DNA of 64,000 nucleotides, taken from positions 558,001 to 622,000 of the forward strand of contig NZ_CP066772.2 in the NCBI RefSeq assembly GCF_016466415.2, in the 5' to 3' direction. This stretch comes from Ralstonia pickettii. Its GTDB lineage: Bacteria > Pseudomonadota > Gammaproteobacteria > Burkholderiales > Burkholderiaceae. This document shows positions 34,796 to 43,912 of the stretch, piece by piece; the stretch's first letter is position 1; each line of letters starts with the position of its first letter. The notes beneath the pieces are model-generated. The model was not told the DNA's origin and made no database searches. It saw only the letters and a list, made by a program, of their open reading frames with translations. The position numbers were made by a program, and so were the translations under genes.

Positions 34796-35692
34796 TTATT
34801 TCTGTGCGGCAAACAGCGCGTCGAGCTTGTCTTCGTACGCGTGGTAGCCGAGATATTGGTATAGATCGGCGCGCGACTGCATGGTTTCCACGGCCGCCTT
34901 CTGGGTGCCGTCACGCATCACGGTCTGATAGAAGTTGAGCGCCGCAGCGTTCATTGCGCGGTAGGCGCCGCAGCAGTACAGCGCAATGTCCACGTTGGCG
35001 CTGCGCAGTTCGTCGGTGGTAAAGAGCGGCGTGCTGCCGAACTCGGTCAGGTTGGCCAGGATGGGCACTTTTACAGCGGCCTTGAAGCGGCGGTAGTCGT
35101 CCAGCGTCTTCGTGGCTTCCGGGAAGATCATGTCGGCGCCCGCTTCCACGTAGGCGACGGCGCGCTCGATGGCGGCGTCGATGCCTTCGGAGGCGGCGGC
35201 ATCGGTGCGGGCCATGATGACGAAATCGTCATCGGTGCGGGCATCCACGGCGGCCTTCACGCGGTCGACCATTTCGTCGGTGGAAACGACTTCCTTGCCG
35301 GGGCGATGACCGCAGCGTTTCTGGCCAACCTGGTCTTCCAGGTGCACGGCGGCCACACCCGCCTTGATGAACGAGCGAATGGTGCGCGCAATGTTGAAGG
35401 CGCCGCCCCAGCCGGTGTCGATGTCGACCATCAGCGGGATCTGCACCGCATCGGTGATGCGGCGGGCGTCGATCAGCACGTCTTCCATCGTGCTGATGCC
35501 CAGGTCCGGAATGCCCAGCGAGTTGGCCGCCACACCGCCGCCCGACAGGTACACGGCCTTGAAGCCGGTCTGCTCGGCCATCTTGGCAGCGTAGGCGGTG
35601 ATGGCGCCCACCACTTGCAGCGGTTGGGATTCAGCCACGGCAGCACGGAACTTGGCGCCGGCGCTGGTGGGGTGTCGATGGGTTGTGCTCAT
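34796..35692 (-). CDS. prpB: PrpB, 2-methylisocitrate lyase
   Basis: A 298-residue isocitrate-lyase-superfamily enzyme that cleaves 2-methylisocitrate to pyruvate and succinate. The catalytic loop is [11 protein letters not shown] (about 122-132). Mg-binding and barrel segments are [62 protein letters not shown] (in parts) and [12 protein letters not shown]. The start at 35692 has GGAG 8 nt upstream. It is the first gene of the operon, behind a sigma-54-like promoter, divergent from prpR. Confidence 0.96.
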   Translation of the reverse strand: MSTTHRHPTSAGAKFRAAVAESQPLQVVGAITAYAAKMAEQTGFKAVYLSGGGVAANSLGIPDLGISTMEDVLIDARRITDAVQIPLMVDIDTGWGGAFNIARTIRSFIKAGVAAVHLEDQVGQKRCGHRPGKEVVSTDEMVDRVKAAVDARTDDDFVIMARTDAAASEGIDAAIERAVAYVEAGADMIFPEATKTLDDYRRFKAAVKVPILANLTEFGSTPLFTTDELRSANVDIALYCCGAYRAMNAAALNFYQTVMRDGTQKAAVETMQSRADLYQYLGYHAYEDKLDALFAAQK

Positions 35693-35721
35693 GTGTGGCT
35701 CCAAAAAGATCGGGCTAAGAG

Positions 35722-35737
35722 AGCAGGAAGCGGGCCA
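35722..35737 (-). promoter_or_regulatory. Sigma-54 promoter of the prp operon
   Basis: On the minus strand the element reads TGGCCCGCTTCCTGCT. It keeps the GG (-24) and GC (-12) doublets with the correct spacing of the TGGCACG-N4-TTGCW consensus. Transcription would begin near 35711, leaving a leader of about 19 nt that still holds the prpB ribosome site. PrpR, an AAA+ activator with a GAFTGA loop, requires such a promoter. Confidence 0.7.
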
Positions 35738-35801
35738 CCCAGTCGAGTGGACGTAACCCCTTGATTTGTATGGATGTGACGTTACCGCCCGGGCGCACAC
35801 C

Positions 35802-35838
35802 ATTTCAAAGATGAAATATGTGATTTCAATATGGAAAT
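35802..35838. promoter_or_regulatory. Candidate PrpR activator sites
   Basis: Two adjacent inverted repeats share the half-site ATTTC: ATTTCA-N4-TGAAAT at 35802-35817 and ATTTC-N6-GAAAT at 35823-35838. They lie about 90-130 bp upstream of the predicted prpB transcription start and 48-85 bp before the prpR start codon. That is the expected place for an activator of a sigma-54 promoter that also controls its own gene. Confidence 0.6.
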
Positions 35839-35885
35839 GCACGGCGCATAATGCTCGGACTGCCGTTCTTTTGCCGCGCCGCACC

Positions 35886-37844
35886 ATGAGCCCCACTGCA
35901 ACCGCCCTGACCGACCGCCCCCGCATCTGGGCTTGCGGCATCAGCCGCCTGAGCGATCTCTTCCTCGATATTGCCGCCGAGTACAACGACCGCGCCGAGC
36001 TGCGCGTCATCACACGGGGCTTTGAAGACATCGTGCGCGAGATCGACGCCGCTGGCGCCGAGCGGCCCGACGTGGTGGTGGCGGGCGGCTCCAACGGCGC
36101 CTATCTGAAGCCGCGCCTGTCGCTGCCGGTGGTCGTCATCAACCCCACGGGCTTTGACGTGATGCATGCGCTGGCCCGCGCCCGGCGCGACGCGGAATCG
36201 GTGGCGCTCGTCACCCACGGCGACACGCCCGAGGAGGTGCGCCGCTTTGTCGCCGCCTATGGCATGGACGTGGTGTTTGCCTCGTACACCTCGCGCCAGG
36301 GCGCGGAGAGTTGCGTGCTGGACCTGCGCGACCGCGGCGTGGGTGTGGTGGTTGGCCCCGGTCTGGTGACGGACCTGGCAACGCAGGCGGGCATGAACGC
36401 CGTGTTCCTGTATTCGCGGGACTCTGTGCGTGCGGCATTCGATACCGCGCTGGAAGTCGTACAGGCCACGCGCCGCGAAACCCTGCGCCGCCAGCGGTTG
36501 GACAACCTGCTGCAGCATCTGCGTGACGGTGTGGTCGCGCTGGATGCGCAGGGTCGCGTGGAGGCCATCAACCAGCGGCTGGCCACCGCGTTGGGCATCG
36601 AGGCCAAGCAGGCCATCGGGCAACCGCTGCTCAGCATTGCGCCCAACCTGCTCGGCTTGCTGCCCGATACCGACGGCGACACGCTGGGCACCGTGCAGGG
36701 CGTGAACTACGTCATCCACCGTGGCCCGCTCACGAGCACCGGCACCGGCGCCGCAGAAGGCACGGTGTTCACCTTCCAGGAATCCCGCGCGGTGGAGCGG
36801 CTGGACCGCACGCTGCGCTCACGCCAGCGCCCGCAGCAGTTCAGCGCGCGCTATCGGCTCGAAGACCTGGTGGGCGAATCGCTGGCGATGGAACGCGTGC
36901 GTACGCTGATACGCCGCTACGCCAAATCCGACGCCACCGTGCTCGTGCTGGGCGAATCCGGCACGGGCAAGGAGATGGTCGCGCAGGGCATGCATCAGCT
37001 CAGCGCGCGGCGCGATTTTCCATTCGTCGCCATCAACTGCGGCGCGTTTCCCGAAGCGCTGCTGGAAAGCGAACTGTTCGGCTACGAAGAGGGCGCCTTC
37101 ACCGGCGCGCGCAAGGGCGGCAAGACGGGGCTGATTGAAGCCGCGCACCGCGGCACACTGTTTCTCGATGAAATCGGCGAGATGCCGCTGCCGCTGCAAA
37201 GCCGCCTTCTGCGCGTATTGCAGGAGCGCGAGGTGGTGCGGCTGGGCTCCACCGAGCCCACCCGCGTCGATATCCGCGTGGTGGCCGCCACGCACCGCGC
37301 GCTGACGGATGCGGTGGAGGCCGGCACCTTCCGCGCGGATCTGTACTACCGCCTCAATATCCTCAGCATTGGGCTGCCCCCGTTGCGCGAACGGCCCGAC
37401 GACGTGATGCCCCTGGCCGCCGAACTGCTCGTGCAGGCGGCGCGCCGCGAGCCGCGTCTGCTGCTGCGCATTGCCGACACCGAAGACGCAGCCCGCGTGC
37501 TGGCCGGCATTGCCGAGCCGCTGAGGCGCTACGCCTGGGCCGGCAATGTGCGCGAACTGCAGAGCGTGGTCGAGCGGATTGCCGTTGAACTGGCTTACAC
37601 CGAAGACGCCAGCGCCGTCACGCAAGACGTGCTGCGGCTGATTGCACCCGAAGTGTTTGCCCACGCCACACCGGGCAAACCGGCCGCATTGACGCTGCGC
37701 GAGCGCAGCAGGGGCGTTGAAGCAGAAGAGATACGCGCAGCGCTGGCCGCCCACGGCGGCGATCGGGATGCCGTATGTGCCGCGTTGGGGATCAGCAAGA
37801 CGACGTTGTGGCGGCGGTTGCAAGAGGTGGCTTCGATACGGTAA
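35886..37844 (+). CDS. prpR: PrpR, sigma-54-dependent activator of propionate catabolism
   Basis: A 652-residue enhancer-binding protein. The N-terminal PrpR_N sensor domain (about 8-190, opening [23 protein letters not shown]) senses 2-methylcitrate in known homologues. A short linker region precedes the AAA+ domain: Walker [15 protein letters not shown], the sigma-54 contact loop [12 protein letters not shown], Walker [17 protein letters not shown], and [14 protein letters not shown] Fis-type HTH closes the chain ([24 protein letters not shown]). The start at 35886 is internal to a longer frame. The last 25 or so codons lie in the 77-bp segment duplicated at 40837-40913, so the C-terminal tail EVASIR may not be ancestral. 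Confidence 0.94.
   Translation: MSPTATALTDRPRIWACGISRLSDLFLDIAAEYNDRAELRVITRGFEDIVREIDAAGAERPDVVVAGGSNGAYLKPRLSLPVVVINPTGFDVMHALARARRDAESVALVTHGDTPEEVRRFVAAYGMDVVFASYTSRQGAESCVLDLRDRGVGVVVGPGLVTDLATQAGMNAVFLYSRDSVRAAFDTALEVVQATRRETLRRQRLDNLLQHLRDGVVALDAQGRVEAINQRLATALGIEAKQAIGQPLLSIAPNLLGLLPDTDGDTLGTVQGVNYVIHRGPLTSTGTGAAEGTVFTFQESRAVERLDRTLRSRQRPQQFSARYRLEDLVGESLAMERVRTLIRRYAKSDATVLVLGESGTGKEMVAQGMHQLSARRDFPFVAINCGAFPEALLESELFGYEEGAFTGARKGGKTGLIEAAHRGTLFLDEIGEMPLPLQSRLLRVLQEREVVRLGSTEPTRVDIRVVAATHRALTDAVEAGTFRADLYYRLNILSIGLPPLRERPDDVMPLAAELLVQAARREPRLLLRIADTEDAARVLAGIAEPLRRYAWAGNVRELQSVVERIAVELAYTEDASAVTQDVLRLIAPEVFAHATPGKPAALTLRERSRGVEAEEIRAALAAHGGDRDAVCAALGISKTTLWRRLQEVASIR
37746..37822 (+). 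repeat. 77-bp direct repeat, copy 1 (within prpR 3' end)
   Basis: This segment, encoding [18 protein letters not shown] onward, is identical over 77 bp to 40837-40913, 3091 bp away in the same orientation. Identity stops at base 37823 and at base 40914. The two copies bracket the desaturase-DUF2000-azlCD islet. Confidence 0.95.
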
Positions 37845-37913
37845 TTCGCTCGCTCCAGCGCTGCCCACCGGCACCGCCGCGACACGTCGGTCAACGTGAC
37901 GCTATGCAGAGTG

Positions 37914-38228
37914 TCAAAGCAGGGAGCGAAGCAACGTCAGCCCGCCGATGCCAGCTACAACGCTGAGCAACGAGTTTCGCCACATCAGAAAGGTCAAGGC
38001 AACACCACAGAGCGCGATCAATTCCACGCCAAGCTGGCTGGGCATCATGCTACCTGCAAGCGCGTTCGCAACAAGGATGACCATCACGCAGAGCGGTAAT
38101 TCGCGATTGAGTTGCGTAACCGCTCGGCTGCGTAGCACATCGCGGTTGATCATCAACGGCGATGCCCTGAGAAGGATCGTCAGTGCGCTCATGATGCCGA
38201 CTGCGATCCATTGTTCAATACTGCTCAT
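37914..38228 (-). CDS. azlD: AzlD-family branched-chain amino acid exporter subunit
   Basis: A 104-residue membrane protein with four hydrophobic segments, matching the small AzlD/YgaH subunit of two-part amino acid exporters. Typical phrases are WIAVGIMSALTILLRASPL, RELPLCVMVILVANAL and GVALTFLMWRNSLLSVVAGIGG. AAGGAG lies about 10 nt before the ATG. It starts 14 bp after azlC on the same strand, so the two are co-expressed. Confidence 0.85.
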   Translation of the reverse strand: MSSIEQWIAVGIMSALTILLRASPLMINRDVLRSRAVTQLNRELPLCVMVILVANALAGSMMPSQLGVELIALCGVALTFLMWRNSLLSVVAGIGGLTLLRSLL

Positions 38229-38242
38229 TACGTGACGCTCCT

Positions 38243-38959
38243 TCAGGATGCTTCCACTGCGTTACCGCGGACAAGTGCGCGCGCCAACAGCGTCGCCAGT
38301 CCGAATCCGAGGGCCGTGATCAATAGATAGTTCGTCGCCAGTCGCGTCGCTGCAAAGTAAGCCAGTACGCCTATCAGCGCCGGAGCCAATCTTCTCTGCG
38401 ATAGGTACTGTTCGATGGCGAGGATGGTGAACAGTGACGGCAGCGCGAAGTCCAGGTTGGGAATCCAATCCGCAACCTTTTGTCCGAGCAGCACACCAAG
38501 GACGGTTCCCGCGATCCAATAGACGTGATGGATCAACGTCACTGCCATCGCGAACTGCTGCCGTTTGTCTGTGGGAAGGGTAGTGAGAACGGAATAGTTC
38601 TCGTCGGTTAGCGCTGCAACGATATAGGCCCGTTGCCAGCGCCGCGCAGGCAGGTGCTCAATCAGCGGGATGGCGTAGAGAACATGGCGCAGGTTGATCA
38701 GCAGCGTGGTCATGGCAAATGCGCCGAGCCCCGTGGCGACACTCAATAACGGCACCGCCGCAAATTGAAGTGCGCCGGCAAAGATAAAGATGCTCATTGC
38801 AATCACAACAGCGAGTGACAATCCCGCTTGCGTGGCCAGGACGCCAAAAGCAAATCCTGTGGGCAAATAGGCCATCCCCACTGTTGTGGTCAGTCGGAGA
38901 AGAACGCCCCAGTCAGATGCCTGCGTGGCCGAGCGCCCCTCATTTCGCCGGTGCGACAC
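38243..38959 (-). CDS. azlC: AzlC-family branched-chain amino acid exporter subunit
   Basis: A 238-residue membrane protein of the AzlC/YgaZ family. It has six or so hydrophobic segments and the family phrases GMAYLPTGFAFGVLATQAGLS, MSIFIFAGALQFAAVPLL, LINLRHVLYAIPLIEHLPA and ALTDENYSVLTTLP. The start is taken as GTG at 38959 with GGAG 7 nt upstream, inside the 3' end of the DUF2000 gene (20-bp overlap); the longer ATG frame has an unlikely leader. AzlC with AzlD exports branched-chain amino acids or azaleucine in known cases. Confidence 0.83.
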   Translation of the reverse strand: MSHRRNEGRSATQASDWGVLLRLTTTVGMAYLPTGFAFGVLATQAGLSLAVVIAMSIFIFAGALQFAAVPLLSVATGLGAFAMTTLLINLRHVLYAIPLIEHLPARRWQRAYIVAALTDENYSVLTTLPTDKRQQFAMAVTLIHHVYWIAGTVLGVLLGQKVADWIPNLDFALPSLFTILAIEQYLSQRRLAPALIGVLAYFAATRLATNYLLITALGFGLATLLARALVRGNAVEAS

Positions 38960-39398
38960 GGGAGGTCTCCGATTCCTTGTACAGGGAGAACGACTTGATA
39001 AGCGGGCGAATCGCTTCTTCACGGCCAAACAGCGCAATGCAGATCACCTTGTTATGCTCAGGAGTCGCAGCCAGCGTTGCTGCCTGCTGACTCTCAGCGC
39101 TGGCGCCGATCATGGAGTCAATGAAGATGTTGTGCGGGATGCCTGTGTCGCGCAGGGCGCAAATCAACTTCTCCAGGGCCGATGAGCGTTTCGCTCGCAG
39201 TACGATGGCAGGAAACTCGCTGATGTGGCTTTCCGACGAAAAGGCCGGGCTCGGATATGCCAACAGCTTCCATGCGTCCCGATTGTTCGATCCTATGAGC
39301 CCCAGCACGGCGTGCGCGACGGCATTGATGATCGTAGGGCCAGGAAACTCCAAGTTCACGACGATCACGGTCTTACTTGTGTTATCTGCGTATGCCAT
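38940..39398 (-). CDS. DUF2000-like protein
   Basis: A 152-residue protein opening TSKTVIVVNLEFPGPTIINAVAHAVLGLIG. It continues with SSALEKLICALRDTGIPHNIFIDSM and VICIALFGREEAIRPLIKSFSLY, the pattern of the small DUF2000 family of unknown function (PTH2-like fold in solved members). The ATG at 39398 follows the desaturase stop codon by one base, so translation is coupled to it, and the gene overlaps azlC by 20 bp. The family is often found beside AzlC/AzlD-type exporters or amino-acid regulators. The assignment is from memory of the motif pattern. Confidence 0.65.
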   Translation of the reverse strand: MAYADNTSKTVIVVNLEFPGPTIINAVAHAVLGLIGSNNRDAWKLLAYPSPAFSSESHISEFPAIVLRAKRSSALEKLICALRDTGIPHNIFIDSMIGASAESQQAATLAATPEHNKVICIALFGREEAIRPLIKSFSLYKESETSRVAPAK

Positions 39399-39399
39399 C

Positions 39400-40596
39400 T
39401 TATTCAGCTGCGACGAGAAGTTGTTGATCAGCGTGTGTAGCCGGCGTTTTGCCTGCCGACCTTGAAGGGGCAGGCTGTGCGGATTCAAGCCAGCGGAATT
39501 GATGTTCGATCATGTTCGAGATGCCCCACAATTCCCGTTTGGCAAAGCCGGGCCGGTCGCCACAGGCAATTGCGGCTTGACGCAGGTATAGGCTCCGCGG
39601 CCAATGTCGGGAATTCTGACCCGCAAGATGTGCGAGGTGATGCCAATCGTGGGCGGGCAAGTCCGAGACAAGGCACCCAAGCCGGACAGGTGCGTGGATA
39701 ATTAACATTCGCACGCTCCACATCGCAATTTGTGCTGTGTGGCGCAGCGTTCCAATCAGGCCGTTGCCGGACCGCTTGGGGTAGAGCTCCCCGCAAAATC
39801 GTCCCCAACAACGGGCTGCATAAGCGTCCCAATCGGTCGGGGCTGATCCTGCGACATCCCACGCGTGTTCGGTTAGGAACTGGAGCAGGGCGCTGATGTG
39901 GTACAGAATCGTCATGGGAATGAACACCGCAATCAGATACGCCTTTAGACCTAGCAGAAAGGCGAGCACAAGATGCACGGCAACCATAGTCCATGCCAGC
40001 GCGAGCTCGTAACTCTTCTTCTGGATCAGAATCGATTTCAGGCGTGCTTGAAGGAAGAGTGCGTGGAAAGCGGGGCTAAGGACGGTGATCCAAAGCGTTT
40101 GCCATAACTCTTTCCTCGTTCGGCCAGGTATAAATCCAAGCTGCGCCAGGAATGCGGCATCCGCGTCTTGCTTTGTGGTGAAAATATCTGCGTTATGATG
40201 CGCAAGATGTTCTTTCTTATACTCTCGGCCATTTTGTACAAAAATGATCGAAGGAATCAGCTTGGCATAGACATTATTTAGTGCTGTGCTGTAAAAAAGA
40301 CGATTGTGAATGGCGTGGTGCAAGTGAGTGACCTGCAATTTGCGCAGAATTCCAACTAGAACGATCCAAAGCGCAAAGATAATAGGCCATGCGGCCGGGG
40401 TATCCCATTCTGCAAGTGAAGCGAGAATTTGAATGGCAAGAATGCCAATCAACGGCGTGATTGCAATATCCGCTGTCTTTGGAAAGAAATATGATTTTTC
40501 TGATTCCTTGAGTGGTTTCCCAGTGAGCCACGTGAGAATTGGTTGCCATAAATCTGGAACCCTGTTCATTGATTCGCGAACACCCTTTTGGAACAT
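39400..40596 (-). CDS. Fatty-acid desaturase-family membrane protein
   Basis: A 398-residue protein with the histidine clusters of membrane di-iron desaturases: THLHHAIHNR at about 89-98, EHLAHHNAD at about 128-136 and LPAHDWHHLAH at about 324-334. Four or more hydrophobic segments alternate with these. AGGGGGA is just upstream of the ATG at 40596. The 5' half is clearly AT-richer than the rest of the window, which suggests recent transfer. It heads an apparent operon with DUF2000, azlC and azlD. The link to amino-acid export hints at a modified amino acid or lipid-amino acid substrate rather than a bulk membrane lipid; this is inference. Confidence 0.75.
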   Translation of the reverse strand: MFQKGVRESMNRVPDLWQPILTWLTGKPLKESEKSYFFPKTADIAITPLIGILAIQILASLAEWDTPAAWPIIFALWIVLVGILRKLQVTHLHHAIHNRLFYSTALNNVYAKLIPSIIFVQNGREYKKEHLAHHNADIFTTKQDADAAFLAQLGFIPGRTRKELWQTLWITVLSPAFHALFLQARLKSILIQKKSYELALAWTMVAVHLVLAFLLGLKAYLIAVFIPMTILYHISALLQFLTEHAWDVAGSAPTDWDAYAARCWGRFCGELYPKRSGNGLIGTLRHTAQIAMWSVRMLIIHAPVRLGCLVSDLPAHDWHHLAHLAGQNSRHWPRSLYLRQAAIACGDRPGFAKRELWGISNMIEHQFRWLESAQPAPSRSAGKTPATHADQQLLVAAE

Positions 40597-40836
40597 TTTG
40601 TCCCCCTATTAATCGTTTGGTTTGATGCGGAAATGCGTGGGGGCGATAATAGTGCACTGTCGAAAAAGCGGATTTTTGTTTGCAAAATTCAATTATTCTG
40701 TTGCTCATTTGAGGCGTTATTGGTTCTTCATGTTTTGATTATTGCGTTGCAAGGGCTAGCCTGCTAAGTGTCAATAAGCGAGCAAGTGGATCGATGCGGA
40801 CGCCGTCGATAAGCTCGACACAGTGACGTAAGCCAC

Positions 40837-40913
40837 GCCGCCCACGGCGGCGATCGGGATGCCGTATGTGCCGCGTTGGGGATCAGCAAGACGACGTTGT
40901 GGCGGCGGTTGCA
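40837..40913 (+). repeat. 77-bp direct repeat, copy 2
   Basis: A perfect copy of 37746-37822. Here it stands alone, encodes only the recognition helix of PrpR and runs into a stop codon a few bases later. Just downstream begins the interrupted HD-GYP gene. Confidence 0.95.
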
Positions 40914-41036
40914 GATGGGCTAGATCAAAATTGACCAGCGTAGGTGGTTGCGGTCGACCGGCGCGATGACTATCGTGCAATCCTCCATCGAGCCTCATTG
41001 CGTGCCGACAGGCGCGCGACCAAGAAGGTCAACACC

Positions 41037-41732
41037 ATGGCACAACAAAGCCGCCCCCACATCATTCTCGCCAGCCTCACGCTTGCCGGCGGGTCGCGCT
41101 ATCCGTCTGCCCTGGGCCATCTCGTCCGGACGGCCGCTGTTGCGGCGTATCTGGCAAACGTTTTGGAGCTGGACGACGCGGAACAGCGGCACATCTATCT
41201 TGTGGCGCCCGTGCACGACATCGGCAAGCTGGGCATTCCGGATGACGTCCTGCTCAAGCCCGCCTCCCTGACCGACGCAGAGCACGAGATCATGCAACGG
41301 CACTCCAACATCGGTGCCGATCTGCTTGCTGGGACGGCCGACCCGATCCTGCAGTTGGCAGCCAGCGTCGCGCGCCATCATCACGAGCATTTCGACGGCA
41401 GCGGCTATCCGGCCGGCCTCGCGGGGTAAGACGTCCCGCTTGCCGCGCGCATCGTGGCCGTTGCCGATGCGTTTGACGCCATGCTGGAGCCGCGCGTTTA
41501 CCGCGAAGGGATGTCGGAGGATGACGCGGTCGGTGCGGTGGCAGACCAGAGTGGCCGGTACTTTGACCCCACGCTGGTGGAATGCTTCCTGAAGAACGTG
41601 CTGGGGGTTCGGCGCGCTCGTGCTGCTGCAGAAAGCCTGGTGCAGCAGTACGGCGACGTGTCGGGCGTCATCCGGTTGTATGGAACTCGAGACCAATCGC
41701 CGGCATTCCTGAGGTATATCCAAACGCTTTGA
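41037..41732 (+). pseudogene. HD-GYP phosphodiesterase gene interrupted by an in-frame TAA
   Basis: The reading frame encodes an HD-GYP domain, which degrades cyclic di-GMP. The first part carries APVHDIGKLGIPDDVLLKP (HD at about 60-61) and the GYP motif HHHEHFDGSGYPAGLAG. A TAA at 41427-41429 (codon 131) follows directly. After it the same frame continues perfectly with DVPLAARIVAVADAFDAMLEP to a normal end at 41732. One base substitution, for example from GAA or AAA, explains the stop. AAGG lies about 9 nt before the ATG. The protein has no N-terminal receiver and only about 230 codons. The truncated product keeps the metal-binding HD and GYP residues but loses the last helices. Confidence 0.85.
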
Positions 41733-41972
41733 CAAGCAGCGCGCGGCGCAGCGCATAGTTGCTGACAGCGCATGCTCGGGGCGACGAAACGCCGTCCGTG
41801 GCAATCATTCCAGACGGGGCCGCACTCTTCGCGCGGATGCTTGCCGCGACACCGAATTTGGCGGAATCCACTCGTGCAGCGCAAGGCGACATAACCCTTT
41901 GGACGGCTTTTCGCTTGGGCCGGAACCGTGGAAAATCGCGTTCCAACCCTGCTCGCCACCCTGTAGTTCGGA

Positions 41973-43319
41973 ATGATAGAAAACAATCCCTCGGAGACCG
42001 CCCGGCACGCCCTCAAGCTGCTGGCCTCACGCAGGTTGGCGCCCACGCCAGACAACTTCGCCTCGATCTTTTACGAAATCGCCGGCAACAAGCCCGACGC
42101 AGACCCCCAGGATGCCGAGCGGATGGCGCTCGTGCGTGAGTTGCGCGAGCAGCTTGCGCGCACGGTCGAATGCTGTCTGCCAGTGCTCGGTGAAGACGAT
42201 GCCAGCATCGGCCCCGCGGCCTGGGCGCTGATCCGGGCCTGCCGGTCCGAATTCGAAGGCCTTGGCAGCTTGAACAGCAAGCTCTCCACGTTCAACCACC
42301 GGTTGTCGCTGGCGGCGGAAGATCAGGGCGAGATCCGCAGGGCATTGCTGAGCCTGCTGCAACTGGTGTTCGAGAACATCGCCGAGCTGTCGTTGGACGA
42401 CCGTTGGCTGCGCGGCCAGATCGAAGCCCTGATGAAGGCCAGCGAGGCCCCCGTCAGCCTGCGCCGGCTGGACGATCTGCGGCGCCGCCTCATGGAGGTG
42501 ATCCAGAAGCAAAGCTCGCTGAAGTCGAAGTCGATCGAAGCCCAGGAAGAAATGAAGCGGCTGCTGGCCGCCTTCATGGAGCGCCTGTCCGTTGCCGCAG
42601 AAACCTCGGGCGAGCATCACCGCCAGATGGAAGCCTGCGCCAAAAAGATTGAATCGGCCAACAGCATCGCCGAGATTGCACCGGCCATTCAGGATGCGCT
42701 GTCGGCCACCCGCTGGATGTCGCTGGAGTCGGCCCGCAACCGCGACGTGCTGTCGGCGATGAAGGTCAAGGCCGAAGAGGCCGCCGCCGAGGTGGCGCAA
42801 CTGCGCAAGGCGCTCGACATGGCATCGGCGTCGGCGCGTCACGATCTGCTGACGGGCGCGCTCAACCGCAAGGGTCTGGAAGAGGCGCTGGAGCGCGAAG
42901 TTGCCCGCGCGGCCCGCCAGAACACGGCACTCTGCATCGCGTTCCTGGACATCGACGACTTCAAGTCGATCAACGATACGCACGGCCACAGCTTTGGTGA
43001 CGATGCGCTGTCGCACCTGGCCCAGGTGGCCCGCGAATCGATGCGCCCGCAAGACACGCTCGCCCGCTTTGGCGGCGAAGAATTCGTGATCCTGATGCCG
43101 GACACGTCGCTGGAAGAGGGCGTGCAGACCATCGTCCGCCTGCAGCGGGCGCTCACGCAGCGCTTCTTTGTGGCGGGTGATACGCGGCTGTTTATCACCT
43201 TCTCTGCCGGCGTGGCGGAAGTCGGTAAGGACGAACCGCCCATGGCGGCCATCCAGCGCGCCGACCGCGCCATGTATCAGGCCAAGCGCGCGGGCAAGAA
43301 CAAGGTGGTCAGCGCCTGA
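41973..43319 (+). CDS. GGDEF-domain diguanylate cyclase
   Basis: A 448-residue protein whose C-terminal GGDEF domain (about 285-445) should make cyclic di-GMP. The active loop is RFGGEEFVILMPD. The product-inhibition I-site RPQD sits five residues before it. Metal-binding Asp is in FLDIDDFKSINDTHGH. The N-terminal 270 residues are soluble and helical, rich in coiled-coil-like heptads, with an opening TARHALKLLASRRLAPTPDNFASIFYEIAG seen in a group of proteobacterial cyclases. It follows the HD-GYP gene by 240 bp, so opposite c-di-GMP activities were once paired here. Confidence 0.92.
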   Translation: MIENNPSETARHALKLLASRRLAPTPDNFASIFYEIAGNKPDADPQDAERMALVRELREQLARTVECCLPVLGEDDASIGPAAWALIRACRSEFEGLGSLNSKLSTFNHRLSLAAEDQGEIRRALLSLLQLVFENIAELSLDDRWLRGQIEALMKASEAPVSLRRLDDLRRRLMEVIQKQSSLKSKSIEAQEEMKRLLAAFMERLSVAAETSGEHHRQMEACAKKIESANSIAEIAPAIQDALSATRWMSLESARNRDVLSAMKVKAEEAAAEVAQLRKALDMASASARHDLLTGALNRKGLEEALEREVARAARQNTALCIAFLDIDDFKSINDTHGHSFGDDALSHLAQVARESMRPQDTLARFGGEEFVILMPDTSLEEGVQTIVRLQRALTQRFFVAGDTRLFITFSAGVAEVGKDEPPMAAIQRADRAMYQAKRAGKNKVVSA

Positions 43320-43342
43320 GGCTCGCCGAAGGCCTGCTGTGT

Positions 43343-43912
43343 TTACTCCAGCAGCGACAACGCATCTGCCAGCGACAGCACCGTCGTGCGCGATTCAAAT
43401 GCCGTCGCAAAAAGATGCTCGTGCACGATCGGGTCCGGGTCGTAGCAGCAGTCCTTCACGGTGAACAGGCGGTAGTCCGCATCGCTTGCATGCGCAATGG
43501 AAGACAGCATCACGCCCGTTGATGCAACGCCCACCATGATCAAGGTATCGATGCCCTTGGCGGATAACCGCACCTGCAGATCCGTGCCGTAGAACACGCT
43601 GGCGCGGTGGGCGATGATGATCGACTCATCGGGTTGCCGGCCGAGTTCCGGCGAGATGCGGTCTTCAACGAACAGGCCCAGTTGCTTCACGCCTTGCCCG
43701 TTCTTGTTCAACGGGCTGACTTCCGGATAGCCGGGGCTGAAGTGGAACTTCGCAAAGTAGACGCTGACGCCCTTGGCTCGCGCGGCATCGCACAGCGCGC
43801 GGGTGTTGGAGAGCAGCGCAGGCGCGACCGACGGGAACAACGCCATGATGTCGGTCTGGTAGTGCATGACCAACAACGCCGTTTGCTTGGGGACAAGCGC
43901 GAATGTCGACAT
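43343..43912 (-). CDS. Isochorismatase-fold protein lacking the catalytic triad
   Basis: A 189-residue protein of the isochorismatase/cysteine hydrolase fold, recognised by ALLVMHYQTDIMALFP, HRASVFYGTDLQVRL, IDTLIMVGVASTGVMLSSIAHASDADYR and KDCCYDPDPIVHEHLF. Active members use an Asp, a Lys and a Cys. Here the Asp position (usually VxDMQ) is His, the Lys position before HR is Ala, and the Cys position in the STGVML strand is not Cys. The protein is therefore probably not a standard hydrolase. Start 43912 is preferred to a longer frame. It converges with the GGDEF gene and is divergent from the chloride channel gene. Confidence 0.8.
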   Translation of the reverse strand: MSTFALVPKQTALLVMHYQTDIMALFPSVAPALLSNTRALCDAARAKGVSVYFAKFHFSPGYPEVSPLNKNGQGVKQLGLFVEDRISPELGRQPDESIIIAHRASVFYGTDLQVRLSAKGIDTLIMVGVASTGVMLSSIAHASDADYRLFTVKDCCYDPDPIVHEHLFATAFESRTTVLSLADALSLLE

